Below, piece after piece: positions 30,244 to 35,845 of a stretch of 35,845 bases of DNA. A program made the translations under genes and the position numbers. Source of the stretch: Bacillota bacterium (GTDB taxonomy: Bacteria; Bacillota; Clostridia; Oscillospirales; Acutalibacteraceae); NCBI GenBank assembly GCA_029008595.1, contig JAQXJH010000073.1:1-35845 (forward strand), read 5' to 3'. Position 1 is the first letter of the stretch. The number at the start of each line of letters is the position of its first letter. The notes below the pieces were generated by a model, which was not told where the DNA came from, made no database searches, and was given only the letters and a program-made list of their open reading frames with translations.

Positions 30244-31491
30244 TCAGCTTTCTGTTTTGTCCCGGACTTTTTCTGTCATGCAGAAGAAAATGCCGCCGAG
30301 CAGGAACATGATGGAAAGTGCTCCGACGCCAAGATTCGCGTTATCCGTCAGCTGTGCGACCACAGACACGACGGTGGTGCCGAGCAGAGAGGCTCCCTTG
30401 CCGCAGATATCGTAAATTCCGAAATATTCTCCGGAGCGTTCCGGCGGAATGATCTTGGCAAAATAAGAACGGGAAAGGGACTGAATAGCGCCCTGAAACA
30501 ATCCGACGCAGATCGCAAGGATCCAGAACTGATATTGCTGATACAGCCCGACGCCGTACACGGCAATGCAGAAGTATGCGGCAATGCAGATCAGGATCAG
30601 ACGCGAGGTCTTCACCTTCCGGGAAAGGCGGCCGAAAATCAGCGCCGCCGGGAATGCCACGATCTGCGTCACAAGAAGTGCCAGCAGCAGTCCGGTTGTA
30701 TCCAGACCAAGGGCAGTTCCGTATGCGGTGGCCATATCAATGATCGTGTACACGCCGTCAATAAAGAAGAAAAATGCGATCAGGAAGAAAAGGATCTTTT
30801 TATCGTGCTTCAGTTCCGAAAAAACATGACCGAGCCGCTTGAAGGTGGAACGCACAGGGTGGCTTTCCGCCGTGACGTAATGCTTCTGCCGGTAGCCTGT
30901 CAGCAGCGGCAGCGTCAGCAGCACCCACCACAGCGCGATCAGAAAGAACGAAATCCCCATGGCGGTTTCCATGCTCAGCGACAGCTTTTCGTAGAACAGC
31001 ACGAGCAGCAGACACGCCACAAACGGAATGCAGCTGCCAATGTAGCCCCAGGCATATCCACAGGAGGAGACCTCATCCATCCGCTCTTCATCCGTTACGT
31101 CGGTCAGCATGGAGTCGTAAATCACGAGGCTGAGGGAATAGGCGACCTTTGCAAAAATAAAGAGAAGCAAAAACCAGAGCCAGGACTGTACGATCCCAAA
31201 CAGAACACATCCTGATGCGCCGACCAGCAGCAGAACAAGAAAGATGTTTTTCTTCCAGCCGCGCAGATCCGAAGCAGAGCCGAGCATCGGGCCAAGCACC
31301 GCGACGATTGCGGTGGCGATGGAAACGGCATATCCCCAATAAGCCAGATAATCCGTATCGGAAAGATTGGCGCTTCCGGCCAGATAGTTGAAATAAATCG
31401 GAATGATCGTGGATGCCAGCAGCGTAAAAGCGGAGTTTGCAACGTCGTAAAGGACCCATTTTTTCTCGGTCGAAGTCAGCTTAAATTTCAT
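30244..31491 (-). CDS. Atg22/UMF1-type MFS transporter
   Basis: A 415-residue, roughly 12-span major facilitator protein of the vacuole effluxer Atg22-like (UMF1) group. The start KFKLTSTEKKWVLYDVANSAFTLL and FNYLAG... segment are typical, as are LGPMLGSASDLRGWKK (loop 2-3 motif), LSLVIYDSMLTDVTDEERMDEVSSCGYAWGY and SLSRSYFAKIIPPERSGEYFGIYDI. Yeast Atg22 exports amino acids; bacterial substrates are unknown. It overlaps the upstream phospholipase-like gene by 11 bases, so they form one operon transcribed from the promoter at 32436. No good terminator is seen beyond its stop. Confidence 0.92.
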   Translation of the reverse strand: MKFKLTSTEKKWVLYDVANSAFTLLASTIIPIYFNYLAGSANLSDTDYLAYWGYAVSIATAIVAVLGPMLGSASDLRGWKKNIFLVLLLVGASGCVLFGIVQSWLWFLLLFIFAKVAYSLSLVIYDSMLTDVTDEERMDEVSSCGYAWGYIGSCIPFVACLLLVLFYEKLSLSMETAMGISFFLIALWWVLLTLPLLTGYRQKHYVTAESHPVRSTFKRLGHVFSELKHDKKILFFLIAFFFFIDGVYTIIDMATAYGTALGLDTTGLLLALLVTQIVAFPAALIFGRLSRKVKTSRLILICIAAYFCIAVYGVGLYQQYQFWILAICVGLFQGAIQSLSRSYFAKIIPPERSGEYFGIYDICGKGASLLGTTVVSVVAQLTDNANLGVGALSIMFLLGGIFFCMTEKVRDKTES

Positions 31492-32347
31492 ACTTCAGCT
31501 TCTCCTCCAATGAATATACCGGGATCTCCGGCCAATCCTCCGGGGCAGAAAACGTGCGTTCAAACCAACGGTTCAGCCCGTTTTCTTTTCCGTCCAGACA
31601 GTCCATAAAATTCTCCGTCAGCCGAAGACAAAGCTGCTGTGCCTGACGCATCAGCTTTTCCAGCCGGATGCAGCTGTCGGCACAGAGCGCATTCGGCTGC
31701 CGGTTTACGACAAGGCTGTGCAGCTCCTGATAGCTTCCCGCAGCCGTCAGCACCAGAAAGATCAACCGGCGCTTCCATTCCTGAGGAGCGATCAGCAGGC
31801 TGTGGTAACGGATCATGGATTTCAGCGAACGGAGCACCTGTTGTGCGCTGATGCCGTCAAAAAAGCGGGAGATCACCTCCGCATTCGGACCGTTCGGATG
31901 AATATGGCCGGTCGTCCGGTGCCGGATCGGATCCTTTCCGTCCCGCACCATCAGGTAACGGTCAAATTCCGTTTCGATCTCCGTATGTGAAAGACCGCTG
32001 ACCTGAATCTTTTTTTCAATGTAACCGTGGCAGGTGCTGTCCAGCGCAAAGTGGCAGAGGAATCCGATCAGATACGCCAGCCCATGCTGCCGGACGGCGG
32101 CGTTTGCCGGATCCCGGAGCACATCCGCGCCGTGCCGGAAAAATTCTCCGGCGGGAAGATCGTGCAGCGCCGAGCCGAGCCGGTTGACGGGGTCTTTTTT
32201 CAGAGGCTTATAGTAGAAAAGAATGTCTGGGCCGTGCAGTCCGATCTGAAACAGATCGGGAGCCGACCGCAGGCATGTCTGCACCCGATCCGGATACTGT
32301 GAAAGCATGTCTTTTCCAAATATGTAATGTGCATAGGTTGACGGCAT
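31481..32347 (-). CDS. Zinc-dependent phospholipase C family protein
   Basis: A 288-residue protein of the bacterial zinc-dependent phospholipase C-like family, common in Clostridia and not characterised there. It starts MPSTYAHYIFGKDML, with LFQIGLHGPDILFYYKPL, then YLIGFLCHFALDSTCHGYIE and SHTEIETEFDRYLM. The spaced His/Asp/Glu residues match the trinuclear zinc-site pattern. No signal peptide is present, so it is probably cytoplasmic, unlike secreted PLC toxins, and a lipase activity should not be assumed. RBS AAAAGAGAG. First gene of the operon with the MFS transporter. Confidence 0.86.
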   Translation of the reverse strand: MPSTYAHYIFGKDMLSQYPDRVQTCLRSAPDLFQIGLHGPDILFYYKPLKKDPVNRLGSALHDLPAGEFFRHGADVLRDPANAAVRQHGLAYLIGFLCHFALDSTCHGYIEKKIQVSGLSHTEIETEFDRYLMVRDGKDPIRHRTTGHIHPNGPNAEVISRFFDGISAQQVLRSLKSMIRYHSLLIAPQEWKRRLIFLVLTAAGSYQELHSLVVNRQPNALCADSCIRLEKLMRQAQQLCLRLTENFMDCLDGKENGLNRWFERTFSAPEDWPEIPVYSLEEKLKYEI

Positions 32348-32371
32348 TCTGATCGTCTCTCTTTTCCGTAT

Positions 32372-32387
32372 CGTCTGTGAACAGACG
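32372..32387. repeat. Palindrome in the leader of the phospholipase-like gene
   Basis: CGTCTGT-GA-ACAGACG, 7-bp arms with a 2-base centre, lying between the promoter (32408-32436) and the start codon at 32347. With so short a centre it is more likely a protein operator than an RNA hairpin. Confidence 0.4.
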
Positions 32388-32407
32388 GATCATGTCTTCC
32401 TTTGTTT

Positions 32408-32436
32408 ATGGTATCCTGCCGCAAAACAATTGTCAA
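32408..32436 (-). promoter_or_regulatory. Promoter of the phospholipase-like/MFS operon
   Basis: On the minus strand: TTGACA (32431-32436), a 17-base spacer and TACCAT (32408-32413). The start near 32401 gives a leader of about 55 nt. Confidence 0.68.
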
Positions 32437-32524
32437 TCGTGTTCCGGTAAAATTCTGATGAAATGTATGTCAGAATCTTCAGACCGGCCGGTATCATTTT
32501 TCCCGGAAGCACAGGATACCGCAC

Positions 32525-32566
32525 AAAAACCGTTTCGGTCTGATCTTTTGACAAACCGAAACGGTT
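32525..32566 (-). terminator. Terminator of the purL-fur unit
   Basis: AACCGTTTCGGT (32528-32539) and ACCGAAACGGTT (32555-32566) form a 12-bp stem. Read on the minus strand it is followed by TTTTTG. It lies 12 bases after the Fur-family stop codon. Confidence 0.85.
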
Positions 32567-32577
32567 CTGCAAAGCGG

Positions 32578-32982
32578 TCATTTTTTTTCTGTGCTTTTGC
32601 GGCATTCCGGGCAAAGTCCATACAGCTGCAGGTTGTGTCCGCGGACGGAAAAACCGGTTTCCTGTTCTAATTTTCTGGAAAGCTCCGAAAGCGGGCATTC
32701 TTCAATGCGCACTTTTCGGCTGCATCCGGTGCAGATCAGATAATGGCCGTGAACGGCGCCGGGTGTCTCATACCGGGCGATCCCGTCTTCAAACACCAGC
32801 CGGCAGATCTGTCCCGCGTCGCAAAGCCGGTCCAGATTCCGGTAAATCGTGGAAAGCGCAATGCCCGGCACCGCGCGGCAGACCTTTTCGGCCAATTCCT
32901 CAGCCGTAACCGGGAAAGGGCTTTGCTCCAGAGCGGACATGATGGCGCTGCGCTGTTTCGTATTTTTTAATGCCGAACCCAT
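32578..32982 (-). CDS. Fur family metalloregulator
   Basis: A 134-residue winged-helix repressor of the Fur/PerR/Zur family. The DNA-binding part contains NTKQRSAIMSALEQ and STIYRNLDRLCDAGQI. The dimer part carries HGHYLICTGC (His78, His80, Cys84, Cys87) and CPEC (Cys124, Cys127), the structural zinc site. The protein is at the short end of family length, with a truncated histidine-rich tail. Whether it senses iron, peroxide or zinc cannot be read safely. It lies 30 bases after a small membrane protein gene and downstream of purL on the same strand. GGGAAGTGG is the RBS. Confidence 0.92.
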   Translation of the reverse strand: MGSALKNTKQRSAIMSALEQSPFPVTAEELAEKVCRAVPGIALSTIYRNLDRLCDAGQICRLVFEDGIARYETPGAVHGHYLICTGCSRKVRIEECPLSELSRKLEQETGFSVRGHNLQLYGLCPECRKSTEKK

Positions 32983-33012
32983 TTTACCACTTCCCGTTGT
33001 GCCGGAGCTGCA

Positions 33013-33441
33013 TTATTTGGCGGCAGAATCATGATCGGATTCCTTCTGCAGCAGATCTTCAAACTCTTTCAAAGCCACAGGGTCGACCACCTGATTGACC
33101 GGCGGCCAGGCCGCGTTGGCGGTGCGCCGGTTTTCGATCGTCCCGATCATCGCTTCTCGGCCGGCCTCCTGCTGCTCACGCAGCTTCTGCCGGTAAAGCT
33201 TGTTGTTCTGCGCGGTCTGTTTTTCTTCTTTCTTTTTGTTCAGGGAATAAATCAGCCAGAAGCCCAGGGCGGCAAGAACCGGCGCAAAATACGGAAAGCC
33301 GATGCCGGATAAAATGCCGCAGGCAACCATGATCACAGTGCCCAGAACGGCGCTGCGCTTGACAACGGAATAAACGAACGGCACCGCGCCGCACACCATG
33401 CCGATGCCGGCCAGCAAAAGCCGCGCCCAGAATTCGTTCAT
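33013..33441 (-). CDS. Small membrane protein of unknown function
   Basis: A 142-residue protein with two or three hydrophobic segments in residues 7-66 (LLLAGIGMVCGAVPFVYSVV, then a longer hydrophobic stretch from VLGTVIMVACGI to LGFWLIYSL). A charged, likely coiled-coil region KKKEEKQTAQNNKLYRQKL follows, with a polar tail ending KEFEDLLQKESDHDSAAK facing the cytoplasm. No family was recognised. RBS CGGGAGG is placed before the ATG at 33441. It sits between purL (23 bases) and the Fur gene (30 bases), apparently in one transcript. Confidence 0.75.
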   Translation of the reverse strand: MNEFWARLLLAGIGMVCGAVPFVYSVVKRSAVLGTVIMVACGILSGIGFPYFAPVLAALGFWLIYSLNKKKEEKQTAQNNKLYRQKLREQQEAGREAMIGTIENRRTANAAWPPVNQVVDPVALKEFEDLLQKESDHDSAAK

Positions 33442-33464
33442 GAAGCAAACCTCCCGGAAAATGT

Positions 33465-35845
33465 TTATTTAAAGTAGGCGACGCCGGAAGCGAAGATCTT
33501 CTGATCCTTGCTGCCGGGCACATTCTTGTAAAGATTCTCGCCGCGGCGCTCGGAATGACCCATTTTGCCCAGAATGCGTCCGTCTGGGCTGGTGATCCCC
33601 TCAATGGCAAACTCGGAGCCGTTCGGGTTCCAGGTGATGTCGAGCGAGGGAGAGCCGTCCGGCGCGCAGTACTGCGTGGCGATCTGTCCGTTGGCAGCAA
33701 GAGCTTCGATCGTTGCTTTGTCCGCGGCAAAGCGCCCCTCTCCGTGGGAAACAGGCACCGCGAACACGTCTCCGGCGCTGACTCCGGCAAACCACGGTGA
33801 TTTGACCGAGGTGATCCGGGTATAAGCCATGCGGGAAACGTGCCGGCCGATCGTGTTGAAGGTCAGCGTCGGGTCGTTGGGGCCAATCTCGGTGATCGTG
33901 CCGTTCGGAACAAGCCCCAGCTTGATCAGCGCCTGGAACCCGTTGCAGATGCCCAGCATCAGGCCGTCGCGCTCGTTGAGCAGGCGCATCACCGCGTCCG
34001 CAACGCGGGGATTGCGCAGCGTGGTCGCAATGAATTTTCCGGAGCCGTCCGGTTCGTCGCCGCCGGAAAAACCGCCCGGCAGCATGATGATCTGGGAACG
34101 GTCAATCTTTTCGACCATTGCTGCAATGGTTTCCTCGATCGCAGAGGAAGAAAGGTTGCGGACGATCAGAATTTCCGGGTCTGCGCCGGCCGCTTCAAAT
34201 GCGCGGGCGGAATCCACCTCGCAGTTTGTGCCCGGGAAAGCCGGAATGAACACCTTCGGCTTCGCAGCCCGGATCGCGGGAGCCATTCCGCTGCGCTGCG
34301 TAAAGAGCTTGACATCCTCCAGCGCGGCATTGGTCTTTGCCCGGTTCGGAAATACCGGTTCCAGAGGCGCAAGCCAGGCGCTTTCCAGTTCCTTCAGCGG
34401 CATGGTTTCGCCGTTGACGGTAACGGAGGCGTCTCCGGTGGTCTCGCCGAGCAGTTCTGCGTCTACTCCCGCAGCCTTCAGCGCATCGAGGATCTCTCCT
34501 TCCAGAATCAGCGAGCCGCAAAGCGGAGCAAACAACGCCTGAGCATCATGGTCGGCCGCAAAGCGGAAGCCGATCCGGCTGCCAAAGCACATTTTGGCAA
34601 CGGCAGCGGCAAGACCGCCGTCATGCACAACGGCTGCCGCAGTAATCCTGTGTCCGGCCTGCAGCGCCGCAACGGCGGCAAACAGCTTTTTGGCCGCGGC
34701 GAAATCGGGAAGATGCGTTGCGGCGTCCATCGGCATCGGCACAAAGCATACCTTGCGGCCGGCGGCGGTGAATGCGGCCGAAACCGTGGCGGAAGCGGTG
34801 GTCATTGCGACAGCGAAGCTGACAAGCGTGGGCGGAACGTCCAGCTGCTCAAAGGAACCGGACATACTGTCCTTGCCGCCGATGGAGGGAACGCCGAATT
34901 CGCGCTGCGCCAAAAATGCGCCGAGGAGCGCGGCAGTCGGTTTGCCCCAGCGGGAGGGATCGTCGTGCAGGCGTTCAAAATATTCCTGGAAGGTCAGCCG
35001 GGCGGTCAGCGGGTCTGCGCCGACCGCAGCCAGGCGCGCCAGCGATTCGGTCACGGCCCACGCCGCGCCGTGCATCGGCGAAAAGCGGCTGATGCCGGGG
35101 ATAAAGCCGAAGCTCATGGCGGTCGCGGTGTCGGTCTGGCCGTGTTCCAGCGGGATCTTTGCCACCATGGCCTCTTCCGGCGTCAGCTGATAGGTTCCGG
35201 CGAACGGCATCAGAACCGTTGCCGCGCCGATGCTGGAGTCAAACCGTTCCGAAAGCCCCTTCTGCGAGCAGACCTCCAGACGGGAAAGATTTTTCTTCCA
35301 TGCCTCTTTGCCGGAAAGCCCTTCCAGACATGCCGGAACAGCCGTGCGGTAGTCGTCCGAAACATCCGGGCAGGCGATGAATACGTCGGCGTTCTGCGTT
35401 ACGCCGTTGGTGTTGAGAAAATCGCGGCTCAGGTCAACGATGCGGCTGCCGCGCCAGTTCATGCAAAGACGGTTTTCGGCCGTGACCACGGCAACGACCG
35501 TCGCTTCCAGATTCTCTTTATCCGATTCCGCAATAAAGCGTTCGACGTCCTTCGGATCCAGAACGACCGCCATGCGTTCCTGAGATTCCGAGATCGCCAG
35601 CTCGGTGCCGTCCAATCCTTCATACTTTTTCGGCACCCGATCCAGATCGATGCGCAGTCCGTCGGCCAGCTCGCCGATGGCAACGCAGACGCCGCCGGCG
35701 CCGAAATCGTTGCAGCGCTTGATCATTTGCGCTACTTCTTTTTTGCGGAACAGCCGCTGGATCTTGCGCTCGGTCGGCGGATTGCCCTTCTGCACCTCGG
35801 CGCCGCATGTTTCAATCGACTGTTCGGTATGTGCCTTGGAGGAAC
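33465..35845 (-). CDS. purL: Phosphoribosylformylglycinamidine synthase PurL (N-terminus outside window)
   Basis: FGAM synthase converts FGAR to FGAM with glutamine and ATP in purine synthesis. The frame stays open to the right edge, where it reads SSKAHTEQSIETCGAEVQKG, so the N-terminal part is missing; 792 residues are present. Visible are the synthase core (FGAGGVCVAIGELADGL, GIGAATVLMPFAGTYQ-type and PSIGGKDSMSG segments) and, from KVFIPAFPGTNCEVDSARAF on, a class I glutamine amidotransferase domain with the nucleophile Cys in GICNGFQ (codon 33945-33947) and PVSHGEGRF with the catalytic His. This one-chain form is the clostridial/large type, not the Bacillus PurS/PurQ/PurL three-part form. 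Confidence 0.96.
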   Translation of the reverse strand, partial: SSKAHTEQSIETCGAEVQKGNPPTERKIQRLFRKKEVAQMIKRCNDFGAGGVCVAIGELADGLRIDLDRVPKKYEGLDGTELAISESQERMAVVLDPKDVERFIAESDKENLEATVVAVVTAENRLCMNWRGSRIVDLSRDFLNTNGVTQNADVFIACPDVSDDYRTAVPACLEGLSGKEAWKKNLSRLEVCSQKGLSERFDSSIGAATVLMPFAGTYQLTPEEAMVAKIPLEHGQTDTATAMSFGFIPGISRFSPMHGAAWAVTESLARLAAVGADPLTARLTFQEYFERLHDDPSRWGKPTAALLGAFLAQREFGVPSIGGKDSMSGSFEQLDVPPTLVSFAVAMTTASATVSAAFTAAGRKVCFVPMPMDAATHLPDFAAAKKLFAAVAALQAGHRITAAAVVHDGGLAAAVAKMCFGSRIGFRFAADHDAQALFAPLCGSLILEGEILDALKAAGVDAELLGETTGDASVTVNGETMPLKELESAWLAPLEPVFPNRAKTNAALEDVKLFTQRSGMAPAIRAAKPKVFIPAFPGTNCEVDSARAFEAAGADPEILIVRNLSSSAIEETIAAMVEKIDRSQIIMLPGGFSGGDEPDGSGKFIATTLRNPRVADAVMRLLNERDGLMLGICNGFQALIKLGLVPNGTITEIGPNDPTLTFNTIGRHVSRMAYTRITSVKSPWFAGVSAGDVFAVPVSHGEGRFAADKATIEALAANGQIATQYCAPDGSPSLDITWNPNGSEFAIEGITSPDGRILGKMGHSERRGENLYKNVPGSKDQKIFASGVAYFK

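Overview
This window looks like the chromosome of a low-to-mid GC Gram-positive anaerobe in the Clostridia, most likely an Oscillospirales/Ruminococcaceae-type gut bacterium. The basis is the coding style (GC-rich third positions), a one-piece clostridial-type PurL ending in a glutamine amidotransferase domain, type III pantothenate kinase, PlsY, YqeG/YqeK, DegV, an LPETG sorting signal, a zinc-ribbon protein directly after efp, and a corrinoid methyl-transfer cluster with its reductive activase. The genus cannot be told from the sequence. No phage, transposon, insertion sequence, CRISPR array or rRNA was seen. The window is mostly core chromosome with a few accessory patches.

Layout. (1) Bases 26-6834: a dense plus-strand housekeeping run: ftsY, rdgB, a Cof-type HAD phosphatase, yhbY, nadD, yqeK, rsfS, leuS. 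Several genes overlap or nearly touch, and a promoter-like sequence lies inside yqeK. (2) 6933-10616: rpsU with its own promoter and terminator, then yqeG-aroQ-Xaa-Pro peptidase, then efp with its own promoter followed by an acidic, cysteine-rich zinc-ribbon protein. (3) 10722-12108: a minus-strand pair of uncharacterised helical proteins (DUF6323 then DUF6179 type), divergent from prfC. The prfC leader holds a complete promoter-plus-terminator unit about 55 nt long. (4) 14091-16015: a tiny LPETG protein with almost no extracellular cargo, and on the minus strand coaX followed by an ECF-type vitamin transporter S component (probably pantothenate). (5) 16254-22566: PepV-like dipeptidase, YjdF-like membrane protein, DegV lipid-binding protein, YycJ-like metallo-hydrolase, rlmH, a diacylglycerol glycosyltransferase-like protein and a divergent PlsY. 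(6) 22705-24948: two tRNA-Ser genes behind a perfect consensus promoter, then ftsH. (7) 24949-25370: about 420 bases with no intact gene; they contain gene remnants and two terminators. (8) 25371-30076: a GH16 glucanase without a signal peptide, then corrinoid protein, UroD-family methyltransferase, DUF2284 iron-sulfur protein and RACo-like activase. (9) 30244-35845, minus strand: Atg22-like MFS and zinc-dependent phospholipase C-like protein in one unit; purL (running off the right edge), a small membrane protein and a Fur-family regulator in another.

The most system-like element is the corrinoid cluster at 26235-30076. It has a methyl carrier (corrinoid protein), a zinc methyltransferase, a probable redox protein and the ATP-dependent reactivator, but no recognisable dedicated substrate methyltransferase, so its methyl donor is unknown. 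The DUF6323/DUF6179 pair is the least explained conserved-looking gene pair. Functional calls are based on motifs read by eye; no database search was possible.
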